Source: Gammaproteobacteria bacterium (lineage in GTDB: Bacteria > Pseudomonadota > Gammaproteobacteria > GRL18). From it: a stretch of DNA of 64,000 nt. The notes under the pieces were generated by a model. That model was given only the letters and a program-made list of their open reading frames with translations. It had not been told where the DNA came from and did not search any database. Positions 17,227-25,554 of the stretch are shown here, piece by piece. Numbering within the stretch: position 1 is the first letter of the stretch; the number at the start of each line of letters is the position of its first letter. The stretch spans positions 1 through 64,000 of the forward strand of contig JADGEM010000013.1 in the NCBI GenBank assembly GCA_016744375.1, in the 5' to 3' direction. Made by a program: the position numbers and the translations under genes.

Positions 17227-18203
17227 CGTTGTGCTTGCCCAGACAGACTCCTGGTCGTTTCACGGAGATTTAACAGCAGGCATTTTAACACATCTGGATC
17301 TTTATCCAGAGCTAATTCCGCTTGCGGGGCTGATTGTTTATAAGCCAGTCGGGAAAGCCAGAATCGCAGTCCGGCAGTACGTAGCAGGCAGGGCCAGGAT
17401 TTTTGCTCTTTGGCATTTAATGGTCTGATGGTTTCGTACGCTGAAAGCATTGCCTGAACCTTGTTTAAATCCAGATGATTGTCGTTGTTCAGACACCAGG
17501 CATTGATGCTAATGGCCAGATCAAATAAGAGTATATCGTGGCCAGCAGTATAGAAGTCCAGAATGCCGCTAAGCTGGTCATTATCAAACAATGCATTGTC
17601 ACAAAATAAATCACCATGGATAATACCTTTTGGCAGAGCAGAAGCCTGATGACTATTGAAGAAAGCTTGCTGGAACAAAAGCTCATCAGACAGAAGTTGT
17701 CTATCATCTGCACTCAACTTCGCTGCTTTGGGATCAATGAGTAATTGTTTGCCCGTTTGTTGTATCCAGAGTAGGTCCCAGTCATTCTTCTTATGCAGTG
17801 GAAATTGTTGACTGAGCGTGTGTAACTGAGCAAGGGCAATACCAATTTGCCGGCAATGATGGCGTTTCGGGGATAAGATGCTATGGCCCGGAAGCTGTTT
17901 AAAAAGTACGGAGGGTTTGGATTGCCATTGGCTGAGGGTTTGTTGTTCTGAGTTAGAAACGGGTTCCGGTGTCGGCATCTTATGGTTGCGAAGAAAAGCC
18001 ATTAATTTTAAATAAAAAGGTAAATCTTCGGCTTTATAATGCTCAAATATGGTCAGGACATAATGTCCACTCGCGGTTTCAACCTGATAATTTGTATTTT
18101 CAATACCATCAGGAATCCCTTCATAATGGTGGATTTCCCCTAGATTATAGTGCTTCAGTAATTGCTTGAGTTGTGTTAGAGAAAGCGGGCTATAAACCGC
18201 CAT
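17223..18203 (-). CDS. thrB: homoserine kinase type II (ThrB)
   Basis: A 326-residue homoserine kinase of the choline-kinase-like fold, phosphorylating homoserine in threonine synthesis. The early signature GIENTNYQVETASGHYVLTIFE, the catalytic loop GIIHGDLFCDNALF and the metal-binding GILDFYTAGHDILLFDLAI are all present, the order expected for ThrB type II of proteobacteria. Length is typical (about 315-325). The DUF2782 gene lies directly upstream, a common gammaproteobacterial arrangement. Downstream it overlaps dctQ by four bases, an unusual partner. Confidence 0.92.
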   Translation of the reverse strand: MAVYSPLSLTQLKQLLKHYNLGEIHHYEGIPDGIENTNYQVETASGHYVLTIFEHYKAEDLPFYLKLMAFLRNHKMPTPEPVSNSEQQTLSQWQSKPSVLFKQLPGHSILSPKRHHCRQIGIALAQLHTLSQQFPLHKKNDWDLLWIQQTGKQLLIDPKAAKLSADDRQLLSDELLFQQAFFNSHQASALPKGIIHGDLFCDNALFDNDQLSGILDFYTAGHDILLFDLAISINAWCLNNDNHLDLNKVQAMLSAYETIRPLNAKEQKSWPCLLRTAGLRFWLSRLAYKQSAPQAELALDKDPDVLKCLLLNLRETTRSLSGQAQR

Positions 18204-18209
18204 TTGTTC

Positions 18210-18551
18210 TTACCATTCAAAAATTTTCCATTGCTGAACAGTGGTTTCACTTAACTCGCGGTTTGAACGTGTTTCCAGTGAACCATCCCCATCCGTGTCA
18301 TATAGATAATAGATGGGTCCATTGCTTGGCGTCACTTTGACTTTATAGACTATGCCATTGACACTGTGGGTTTCAATGGTTTTATCTTCACGTTTAATGA
18401 TATTAATATCAACATTCTCAAGAGGATTGACTTTATCATCATCGGGTTTTGCTTTTTTTTCACCTTCTTCTGCCAAAGACAGGCTGCTGAAGATAAAAAA
18501 TGAGGCAATTAATGCCGCATTGATTAAAAATAAAAAATATTTTTTATTCAT
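18210..18551 (-). CDS. DUF2782 family exported protein
   Basis: A 113-residue exported protein: signal peptide to about residue 27 (ending SLSLA-EE), an acidic-lysine linker, then a compact domain (IETHSVNGIVYKVKVTPSNG ... YYLYDTDGDGSLETR ... QQWKIFEW) characteristic of DUF2782. The function is unknown. In many gammaproteobacteria this small gene sits between polA and thrB; here it precedes thrB by six bases while polA is about 10 kb away. Confidence 0.85.
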   Translation of the reverse strand: MNKKYFLFLINAALIASFFIFSSLSLAEEGEKKAKPDDDKVNPLENVDINIIKREDKTIETHSVNGIVYKVKVTPSNGPIYYLYDTDGDGSLETRSNRELSETTVQQWKIFEW

Positions 18552-18587
18552 TTGGAAATCCTCACAATAAATGTTTTCTTTTTAAAA

Positions 18588-19310
18588 TCAGAGATCCAGC
18601 ATTTTTTCGTGTTCTTTTTCAGATGGTTCAAAACAACGATGTTCATAATGATCAAAGATGGCGTCCACAATTGCCTGTGGTTCATCAATGATGCTGATCA
18701 ACTCTAAATCTTCCAGGTTAATTGTTCCTGCAGTGACCAGAGTCTGTCTGAACCAGTCAAGCAAACCAGACCAAAACTGACTACCAACCAAAATAATGGG
18801 GATCTTTCTGGTTTTCCCTGTTTGTATCAGGGTCAGTATTTCTGCAAATTCGTCTAGTGTACCAAAACCACCGGGCATAACAACGTATGCTGTTGCATAT
18901 TTAACAAACATCACCTTACGTGAGAAAAAATGCTTGAATGACAGAGAAACATCCTGATATGGATTGGGTGTTTGTTCTTTTGGCAACTCAATGTTTAATC
19001 CGATGCTCTCAGATTTTCCTGCCTGTCCGCCCTTGTTAGCTGCAGCCATAATCCCAGGACCGCCGCCACTAACAATTGAGAAGCCGGAGTTGGATAATAA
19101 CAGGGCAATTTCTTCGGCCAATTGATAATCGGGATGATTTTCTGCGGTACGGGCTGAACCAAAAATACTTACTGAAGGCTTTATTTGTGAGAGTTGTTCA
19201 AACCCATCAATGAACTCTGCCATGACCTGGAATACTCGCCAGGTTTCACGATTAAGTGAATCTTCTTTGAGTGGTATGAAGGCTGGATCTCGTCGGTCAA
19301 TTTTGTTCAT
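18588..19310 (-). CDS. LOG family protein (nucleotide 5'-monophosphate nucleosidase-like)
   Basis: A 240-residue cytoplasmic protein of the LOG (Lonely Guy) / TIGR00730 Rossmann family, whose members split nucleoside 5'-monophosphates into base and ribose 5-phosphate. Diagnostic motifs are GGGPGIMAAANKGG (about residues 82-95) and PGGFGTLDEFAE (about 146-157) with an arginine in the preceding FFSRK segment; these form the phosphoribosyl site. Length fits the longer bacterial subgroup. It lies 37 bp after the start-side of the DUF2782 gene with the same orientation. The true substrate is not known. Confidence 0.88.
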   Translation of the reverse strand: MNKIDRRDPAFIPLKEDSLNRETWRVFQVMAEFIDGFEQLSQIKPSVSIFGSARTAENHPDYQLAEEIALLLSNSGFSIVSGGGPGIMAAANKGGQAGKSESIGLNIELPKEQTPNPYQDVSLSFKHFFSRKVMFVKYATAYVVMPGGFGTLDEFAEILTLIQTGKTRKIPIILVGSQFWSGLLDWFRQTLVTAGTINLEDLELISIIDEPQAIVDAIFDHYEHRCFEPSEKEHEKMLDL

Positions 19311-19354
19311 ATTGCCCCTAATATTACAAACTTTATTGATTAAATAGATGGACT

Positions 19355-19642
19355 CTACTTAATTGTAGTCAAACCAGCCAGAAATTCAGGAAAAATAATT
19401 GTGAGAGCTATGAAAGTTGGCAATAAGATAAAATAGGAATGAATGGTATAACGAATAACAGGAATAGCTTCCCGCAGACCCATAAATTCGTCAATGACCA
19501 TATGACCCTTGACGAAAATAATAAAACAGACCAGTAAAACAGTCAGTTTGTCAGGTGTTACGGCCTCAGCAATTAATGTGGCAAATAGAGTTAAGGCAAT
19601 TAAAATAAGCCAAAAAAGGTTAATCCTGTTTTTATGAGACAT
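19355..19642 (-). CDS. cytochrome c oxidase subunit IV-like / NorF-like membrane protein
   Basis: A 95-residue protein with three membrane helices (FWLILIALTLFATLIAEA, KLTVLLVCFIIFVKGHMVIDEFMGL and a C-terminal helix after YTIHSYFILLP). The KGHMVIDEFMGLR stretch is characteristic of the small prokaryotic oxidase subunit IV/NorF family. These proteins assist assembly or activity of haem-copper oxidases, including nitric oxide reductase. It lies 12 bp after the subunit III-like gene, as norF follows norE. No catalytic subunit is nearby. Confidence 0.78.
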   Translation of the reverse strand: MSHKNRINLFWLILIALTLFATLIAEAVTPDKLTVLLVCFIIFVKGHMVIDEFMGLREAIPVIRYTIHSYFILLPTFIALTIIFPEFLAGLTTIK

Positions 19643-19654
19643 TTAATCTGCTCC

Positions 19655-20272
19655 TTATCTCAGTATATATAATAGAGGAAAAATGACAATCCAGACCAGG
19701 TCAATCATATGCCAATATAAGCCGGCACTTTCAAGTGTTGCATGGTGTTTTGAACTGTAATTTCCAAGATGCATGCCGATAGTGACCCATAATATAACTG
19801 ACATACCCATTAATACATGAACAAAATGATTAAAGGTGAGGTAGTAATAAACACCGAAGAAATAATTGCTGGAAGAATCAAAGCCCGACTCAATATTCCA
19901 CTGGTATTCCCATATTTTAACGATGCAATAAACGGCGCCCATAACAAACGTTAACCATAAAAATAAAATGGTTGTATTGCGTTGGTCTTTTTTTATTGCT
20001 GCAACGGCTCTGGCTACAAAAAAACTACCACTGATAAGAATTAAAGTATTCAGCATACCAGCAATGGTATTTAGCTTGTCCGGGCCCTGATAAAAAATGT
20101 CAGGATAGTGTGATTTTCCAATTAAGAAAACAATAAAGAAAAAGGCAAATTCAGTCAGCTCAATATAAATAAGAAACCAGATGGCAAAATTACCAATACC
20201 ATAGTATTTTTTGTGTAATTCAGCGCCATCAACGGAAGCTTGCATGGGGGAGGTTAGCGTTATACTGCTCAT
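19655..20272 (-). CDS. cytochrome c oxidase subunit III-like protein (NorE-like)
   Basis: A 205-residue membrane protein with five predicted helices, of the CoxC/NorE family. The N-terminal helix pair is FAIWFLIYIELTEFAFFFIVF; the later NHFVHVLMGMSVILWVTIGMH and ESAGLYWHMIDLVWIVIFPLLYIL segments are typical of subunit III, including the YWHMIDLVW signature. In this family NorE promotes nitric oxide reductase activity. With the subunit IV-like partner downstream it forms a two-gene unit, but norB/norC are not in the window. A perfect 14-bp inverted repeat lies about 85 bp upstream. Confidence 0.85.
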   Translation of the reverse strand: MSSITLTSPMQASVDGAELHKKYYGIGNFAIWFLIYIELTEFAFFFIVFLIGKSHYPDIFYQGPDKLNTIAGMLNTLILISGSFFVARAVAAIKKDQRNTTILFLWLTFVMGAVYCIVKIWEYQWNIESGFDSSSNYFFGVYYYLTFNHFVHVLMGMSVILWVTIGMHLGNYSSKHHATLESAGLYWHMIDLVWIVIFPLLYILR

Positions 20273-20356
20273 ACGTTTTACCGGGTTATAATCTTACATA
20301 TCATAAGCATACCACATATTGAAAGAAGCAAAACGAGATAGATCAAGGGATCAAGT

Positions 20357-20390
20357 CATTATATTGTAGGATAATGCCTACAATATAATG
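20357..20390. repeat. perfect 14-bp inverted repeat between norE-like and regulator genes
   Basis: CATTATATTGTAGG (20357-20370) and CCTACAATATAATG (20377-20390) are exact inverted copies with a 6-base spacer. It lies in a 186-bp divergent gap and has no T-tract, so it looks like an operator or an RNA structure rather than a terminator. Confidence 0.8.
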
Positions 20391-20458
20391 ATGTCTTTGC
20401 TCTAATGAGATTTTTATTGAACGATGAAAGCGGAAAAACCATATGAAAACTAATTAAT

Positions 20459-21649
20459 ATGCTAGTATCTAAATATAGGTTAAACTTTGGTCAAATTATG
20501 CAAGCAGAACCAGCCTCTATTCTAATTGTTGATGATATACGCGATAATATTAGTTTGCTGTCAGATTATCTGAAGGCAGATTATCAGGTGCTTGCGGCAA
20601 ATAATGGAGAAAAAGCACTGATTATTGCTGAAAAGCTGCACCCTGACCTCATTCTTCTTGATATCATGATGCCCGTTTTAAATGGTTATGAAGTATGTGA
20701 AAAGCTGAAAGAAAATTCCACCACTGCCGATATCCCTGTCATATTCTTATCGGCATTGAGTACTGGTGATGATGAGTCTAGAGGGCTCAGTTATGGTGCA
20801 GTGGATTATATTTCCAAGCCGTTTAATTTAAAAGTATTATGTACTCGAATTCAAACTCAGCTTAAATTAAGGCAGGCTCAAAAAGAGCTGCATCAATACA
20901 ATAAAGATCTTGAAAAGTGTGTTGCTGATAGAACCGCTGAGTTGTCACATGCGAATGAGCGCCTGAAAAAATTAGATGTGACACGACAGAATTTTCTGGC
21001 ATTAATTTCTCATGAATTAAGAACACCAGCTTGTGGTGTTCTGGGACTTGCAGAGCTGGCTTATCACTCTCTTGAACAGTATGAGGATATTGGTGAACAC
21101 TATAATGCTTTTAAAGATTCCAGCGAACGATTAATACAAACCATTGATAATGCCTTGCTATTAACTGAGCTGTTGACTAATGAGAATTTTTTAGAAATGG
21201 AGACTCTGGAAATGGCTCCTTTATTGAACGCTGCTTTGACCCACCTTACTGAGAAGATAGGTTATGCCGCACTGGATTATGAAATCATTACTTCTTCAAG
21301 TGATTTGCTGGTTGATGCGAATCGACAATTACTGGTCAGTAGCCTGACAACTCTACTGCAAATGGCATTTATGTTAAGCCAGAAAGGATCAAAACTGCAG
21401 CTAAGAAGTTACAAACAGGATGATACTTATGTTTTGCAAATTCGCTTTTCTGCATTACCCGTTTCAGACTCAGCATTAAGCTCTTATTTTGATGTTTTTT
21501 CAACACAACGTTCGAACTCCTATATTGAAAATCTGGGTTTAAGTGTCCCTGTGGCGGCACAAATTATTGAAGCATTTGACGGATCTGTTTCACTTCAGAA
21601 AACAGAAGGTGAAATTATTGAAATTGTCATGCGACTTAATTGTGCTTAA
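20459..21649 (+). CDS. response regulator fused to histidine-kinase-like region with degenerate ATPase domain
   Basis: A 396-residue cytoplasmic signalling protein. Residues 20-140 are a receiver domain with the acidic pair DD, the phospho-accepting Asp68 (LLDIMMP) and the conserved lysine in SKPFN. A coiled coil (about 140-175) leads to a HisKA helix with SHELRTP, histidine at residue 185. The C-terminal region keeps the length of an ATP-binding domain but lacks the N-box asparagines (LTTLLQMAFM), has no DxGxG, and keeps only a remnant LGL of the last glycine box. I infer a kinase-dead transmitter that may accept or pass phosphate. A start at ATG 20498 (MQAEPASILIVDD) is possible. Confidence 0.82.
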   Translation: MLVSKYRLNFGQIMQAEPASILIVDDIRDNISLLSDYLKADYQVLAANNGEKALIIAEKLHPDLILLDIMMPVLNGYEVCEKLKENSTTADIPVIFLSALSTGDDESRGLSYGAVDYISKPFNLKVLCTRIQTQLKLRQAQKELHQYNKDLEKCVADRTAELSHANERLKKLDVTRQNFLALISHELRTPACGVLGLAELAYHSLEQYEDIGEHYNAFKDSSERLIQTIDNALLLTELLTNENFLEMETLEMAPLLNAALTHLTEKIGYAALDYEIITSSSDLLVDANRQLLVSSLTTLLQMAFMLSQKGSKLQLRSYKQDDTYVLQIRFSALPVSDSALSSYFDVFSTQRSNSYIENLGLSVPVAAQIIEAFDGSVSLQKTEGEIIEIVMRLNCA

Positions 21650-21667
21650 CTGCCCTGTATTCAAAGC

Positions 21668-22216
21668 ATGAATCCCACCCCTGAAGCTATTCTTGATTAT
21701 TGGTATAGCGTTGACATGAAAAAGGCCTGGTTTCAATCGACACCAGAAATTGATACTCAAATCAGAGATAACTATGAGTACTTATGGGAACAGGCAGCTG
21801 CAGGAGCTTTAAACCATTGGGCTGAGACTCCTGATGGTGCCTTGGCTCTGGTCATTGTTCTGGATCAGTTTCCTCTGAATATGTTCCGAGATCAGGCCCG
21901 AAGTTTTCAGACAGAGCAGCTTGCTGTCCAAGTAACTCGGCAGGCAATTAAGCGGGGATTTGATCGCAAGATAACGCAAAACAGACTTTCTTTTTTATTT
22001 ATGCCTCTAATGCATAGTGAGAATATGGTCGATCAGGAATTGTCGGTGCAGCTTTTTGAACAAACAAAGCTGGATGACAATATACGTTTTGCCCGGCATC
22101 ACCGGGATATTATTCGAAAGTTTGGTCGTTTTCCTCACCGCAACCCTATTTTAAAACGTCAAAGTTCGCATGAGGAATTAGAATATCTGAGTTCAAAACA
22201 AGCTTTTATGGGCTGA
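21668..22216 (+). CDS. DUF924 family protein
   Basis: A 182-residue cytoplasmic helical protein of the DUF924 family. Hallmarks are ILDYWYSVDMKKAWFQSTPEID at the start, ALALVIVLDQFPLNMFRD mid-protein, and the conserved FARHHRDIIRKFGRFPHRN near the C-terminus, a histidine- and arginine-rich stretch that suggests a ligand or metal site. The fold is TPR-like in solved relatives, but no activity is established. It follows the regulator gene by 18 bp on the same strand and may be co-transcribed with it. Confidence 0.88.
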   Translation: MNPTPEAILDYWYSVDMKKAWFQSTPEIDTQIRDNYEYLWEQAAAGALNHWAETPDGALALVIVLDQFPLNMFRDQARSFQTEQLAVQVTRQAIKRGFDRKITQNRLSFLFMPLMHSENMVDQELSVQLFEQTKLDDNIRFARHHRDIIRKFGRFPHRNPILKRQSSHEELEYLSSKQAFMG

Positions 22217-22377
22217 ACATTGCTTGCTTTCCACAAGCCGGTATTATCGTTTTTCTTAACACTTTTATGGTGAGTTTTTAATATCACACCTGCAAAAATA
22301 AGTGATTCTCCAGCGTTTTTGTATAAATAACTGAGATAGATTAATCATTCAACAGGCTTACAATTTACCACTTAATA

Positions 22378-22453
22378 ATACAATGTTTAATTAATTTAAA
22401 AATATATTGAACATTGTTTAAAATTGTGTCATATTATATTCAACACTGTTTAA
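22378..22453 (+). promoter_or_regulatory. triple TGTTTAA motif upstream of pspA
   Basis: TGTTTAA occurs at 22384-22390, 22415-22421 and 22447-22453, spaced 31 and 32 bp, about three DNA turns. Copies 2 and 3 extend to TTGAACATTGTTTAA and TTCAACACTGTTTAA, imperfect palindromes. Located 50-130 bp before the pspA start, this looks like a multi-site operator. Confidence 0.55.
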
Positions 22454-22506
22454 TAAAGACAGTTTTTTTAATCAACTGTGACTCTGTAATTCAGAAGGTG
22501 AATAAT

Positions 22507-23175
22507 ATGACTAATATATTTAAACGTATCAACGATGTAATTAATGCTAATATCAATGATTTAATTGATAAAGTTGAAGATCCTGAGCGTATGATCAAAC
22601 AAATTATTCGTGAGATGGAAGAAAATATTCGATACTCAAAAGAGGGGGTTATTTCGGCAATTGCCAGTGAAAAACGATTATTTCGTGAACTTGAACAGCA
22701 CCGGGTTAAGTTTGAAGAGTGGCAAAATAAGGCTGAAGTTGCCATGAAAAGAGACAATGAAGAACTTGCCAGGGCGGCTCTAGGACAGAAAAAAGAGCAT
22801 GAACAGCTAATAAATCGGGTGGAGCCCATGTGGCGAGCTGCCTCAAGAACAAGTAATGATCTCAAGCACCAGCTAAGACAACTGGAAGATAAGCTGACTG
22901 ATGCTAAACGAAAGAAAGGATCATTGGTGGCACGCCAAAGGGCTGCACAAACTCAGGAGTATATGATAAATACCGGAGTTGATTTTGATACTCATCTAAC
23001 GGCTCAGGATAATTTTAACCGCATGGAAGATAAAGTGATGGAGATGGAAGCCCGTGCTCAGGCGTGTTCTGAATTAGAAGGTGATAGCATTCAGGAAGAG
23101 ATTTATGTTGAGATGGCAATTGAAGCTGAAATTAATTCAGAAATGGATGAATTAAAAAAGAAATTTGGAATGTAA
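22507..23175 (+). CDS. pspA: phage shock protein A homologue (PspA/IM30)
   Basis: A 222-residue ESCRT-III-like coiled-coil protein that binds the inner membrane and preserves it under stress. It begins with the amphipathic MTNIFKRINDVINANINDLIDK helix, followed by DPERMIKQIIREMEE, the family signature, and continuous heptad-rich coil to the end. Length equals that of E. coli PspA (222). I chose ATG 22507, preceded by AAGGTG; the frame extends upstream to 22414 but without family homology. No pspB, pspC or pspF is adjacent. Instead two giant membrane proteins follow, separated by a strong hairpin. An operator-like triple repeat precedes it. Confidence 0.93.
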   Translation: MTNIFKRINDVINANINDLIDKVEDPERMIKQIIREMEENIRYSKEGVISAIASEKRLFRELEQHRVKFEEWQNKAEVAMKRDNEELARAALGQKKEHEQLINRVEPMWRAASRTSNDLKHQLRQLEDKLTDAKRKKGSLVARQRAAQTQEYMINTGVDFDTHLTAQDNFNRMEDKVMEMEARAQACSELEGDSIQEEIYVEMAIEAEINSEMDELKKKFGM

Positions 23176-23198
23176 TTTATTTGTACCATTGTTACATC

Positions 23199-23222
23199 GG
23201 GGGAGCTCTCAAATGCTCCCCC
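23199..23222 (+). other. stem-loop between pspA and membrane gene
   Basis: GGGGGAGC (23199-23206) pairs perfectly with GCTCCCCC (23215-23222) around an 8-base loop. No T-tract follows, so it more likely protects the pspA mRNA 3' end or tunes the ratio to the downstream genes than acts as a full terminator. Confidence 0.65.
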
Positions 23223-23250
23223 AAATAGGCTCAAATTGTTGGAGTTTGAT

Positions 23251-25554
23251 ATGTTGAGTAGTTCGTTTTACCCGTTTTTGATTTTCTTTGATTCAGTGAG
23301 TCAACTCGATAGTCTGCCGTTATGGGGACTGCTCATTATTTCTGTGGGTATTAATCTTCATCTTTTTAAACAAAATAAGAAACTCAGGGCTCAACTGAAA
23401 CCTAAAAAAAATCAGTTACCAGCCAGGCTGAAAAAACCTTTGCCGGCGTTAAAACCTGCAGGGTTTCAGACTTTTTCTGAGCTAGAAAATGAAATGAATG
23501 ATAGCCTCTTTCTGGAAGAAGATGACTTAGTTATTGAAGCGCCAGAGCCTGTTGCTAACAGTAATGGACTATATAGTTTAATACAATCAATAAGTGGTTG
23601 GCATAAATCATTGGTGCCTTTTTTATTGCAGAATATTGGCTGGTTTATTGGTGTTTTATGTTTTATCAGTGGTTCGATTTTCTTTATTTCTTATACAGAA
23701 GGTTTTAACAAAAGCCTGACTATTTTTTATACGGTATTAAGTTACACTTTATTATTAGCCTGGGGTGGCTACCGCTTAAAAGATAAAGTTTCCCATGCCT
23801 CTACGAGTGCTTATGTTCTGATGGCGACCAGTTTTTTGCTCACCCCTCTCAATTTTACCGCGGCTACTCAGCTCCTGGGAAATAGCATCGGGACGTTTCA
23901 ATTTTTTATTTCAATCGCATCAACTCTGATTGCTTTTGGCTCCTTATATTACACCAGTAGACTGATCAGCGGTTTATTTAATCGTCACTTGTTGACTCAT
24001 TTTTCACCGGTTTTCTTTACTTTAAGTTGTCTTCAATTGTTGGTGCCATGGGTGCAGCAGGGTCAGAGTATATTCTGGTTGCTTATCGTTCAAATTAGCA
24101 TTATAGGGATATTGTTGTGGGCTTTGATTAATTATATGCCGGCATTATTAAAGCAGGTATTTATTGACAGAAAATATTTACTGCTTATGAGTGCGGGTAG
24201 TTTGATTTATACGGCGCTGGTTTCTTTCATTCACATTACGATGAGTAGTCCTGTGCCAATTGAACTTAATTATTATGCTCCGATTATTCTATTGCTTAGT
24301 AGTGCCTTATTTTACATGGATGGACAGCTTAATGATTATAAGGAGCAAATGAAATTATTATCATATTTTAGCTTTGTTTCCTATGCCGTATCTTTCATTG
24401 CAATAGCAATCTCTGTGAATGTTGAGCCAATACGATATCTGACGGTGTTTTTAGCTGTTTTGCTTTATGCTCGATTAATCTGGCTTTATCGCTCACTGGT
24501 GCCATTGTATCTGGTTTTTATTCTTTTAGGCTTCCTGCAGTTCGATATGATCTTGTCTGACTGGTTACTATCCATACCCGGAATGAGCTCAGACACTATC
24601 CATCATTGGTTTTTTCTAGCTTCTTTTCCTTTATTGCTGATTGCTTTCTTAGCTCTGAGGGTATTGAGAAAATCAGAGAGTTTAAGGGGTAAAACGTTTA
24701 GTATTACACGCCATTTATTTCATATTGTTATGATCAGTTCAATGAGTCTTAGTATCTATAGTCAGTGGACCATTGCCCTATATTACTTTACTGAAACAAG
24801 CAGCTTTTCAGTGGCTGTTTTTCTTAATCTATGCAACAGTCTGATTGTTTTTTTCAGCAGTTATTATTTGCTTAAATCACAACAGATAAATGCCTATGAA
24901 CTTTCAGGCCATAAATTTTATAGTGTTTACTTATACCTTTTACTTATTCTTCCTGTGATTCACATTTTATTAAGTTTTCAAGTGCTTTTTTCAATGGATA
25001 TAAAATTAGTCTTCATCTGTTTGCTTGTTTTTTTCTACTCACTTAATAGTCGCTATGATTTTATTTCATTTTATGGTGATAAGGAAAATGAGTACGATGG
25101 CTTGATGAACAGGCAGATGAATCGTAAGTTATTTATTAACATGTCAATAGTCATAAGCCTGTTGCTTCTTTCAATGGCTGCAGCTGGGTATTCATTATCC
25201 ATAAAAAATGCTTTATTGTTTTTTATTATTTCACTCAATTTTTTATTCCTAAGTCTGAATTTATTGAATCGAGCTCTGTTTTACTTTTTTTTAATGATTG
25301 TTTCAGTGGCAATTTTAACAATTAAACTTTATTTAAGTCATTCACCTTCAACGGGATTTCTAGTTATCAGTTCAGCTCTGCTTATTTTTTACTTTATTCA
25401 TTGGCTTGATGGTAAAAGAAAAAATGAAATAGAACGTATTAATATTGATATCAGTAGACAGGATAATCCAGATAAAATTTTAGGCTTTTATCCTGTGAAG
25501 GATTATTGTATTGAAGGTCAAGTAGAGGAGACAAACAATGTCCAGGTCAGATAG
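23251..25554 (+). CDS. large polytopic membrane protein, unknown function
   Basis: A 767-residue inner-membrane protein I do not recognise. One membrane helix near residues 20-40 is followed by a basic, proline-rich cytoplasmic linker (KPKKNQLPARLKKPLPALKP) and an acidic stretch, and then by roughly twenty hydrophobic segments from about residue 120 to 730. It carries no obvious catalytic motif, nucleotide site or conserved charged pair. This resembles the DUF2157/DUF2339-type multi-helix proteins in general layout only. I chose ATG 23251 with GGAG 7-10 bases upstream; TTG 23236 in the same frame is less likely. The 3' end overlaps the next gene by 17 bp, so both are made together, downstream of pspA. 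Confidence 0.75.
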   Translation: MLSSSFYPFLIFFDSVSQLDSLPLWGLLIISVGINLHLFKQNKKLRAQLKPKKNQLPARLKKPLPALKPAGFQTFSELENEMNDSLFLEEDDLVIEAPEPVANSNGLYSLIQSISGWHKSLVPFLLQNIGWFIGVLCFISGSIFFISYTEGFNKSLTIFYTVLSYTLLLAWGGYRLKDKVSHASTSAYVLMATSFLLTPLNFTAATQLLGNSIGTFQFFISIASTLIAFGSLYYTSRLISGLFNRHLLTHFSPVFFTLSCLQLLVPWVQQGQSIFWLLIVQISIIGILLWALINYMPALLKQVFIDRKYLLLMSAGSLIYTALVSFIHITMSSPVPIELNYYAPIILLLSSALFYMDGQLNDYKEQMKLLSYFSFVSYAVSFIAIAISVNVEPIRYLTVFLAVLLYARLIWLYRSLVPLYLVFILLGFLQFDMILSDWLLSIPGMSSDTIHHWFFLASFPLLLIAFLALRVLRKSESLRGKTFSITRHLFHIVMISSMSLSIYSQWTIALYYFTETSSFSVAVFLNLCNSLIVFFSSYYLLKSQQINAYELSGHKFYSVYLYLLLILPVIHILLSFQVLFSMDIKLVFICLLVFFYSLNSRYDFISFYGDKENEYDGLMNRQMNRKLFINMSIVISLLLLSMAAAGYSLSIKNALLFFIISLNFLFLSLNLLNRALFYFFLMIVSVAILTIKLYLSHSPSTGFLVISSALLIFYFIHWLDGKRKNEIERINIDISRQDNPDKILGFYPVKDYCIEGQVEETNNVQVR

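Noticed and set aside
20341-20356. FNR/DNR-type box upstream of the NorE-like gene
   Set aside because: GATCAAGGGATCAAG is a direct repeat, not the inverted TTGAT-N4-ATCAA.
22414-22506. Upstream extension of the pspA frame
   Set aside because: It runs through the operator-like repeats and has no family match; ATG 22507 has AAGGTG and the canonical PspA N-terminus.
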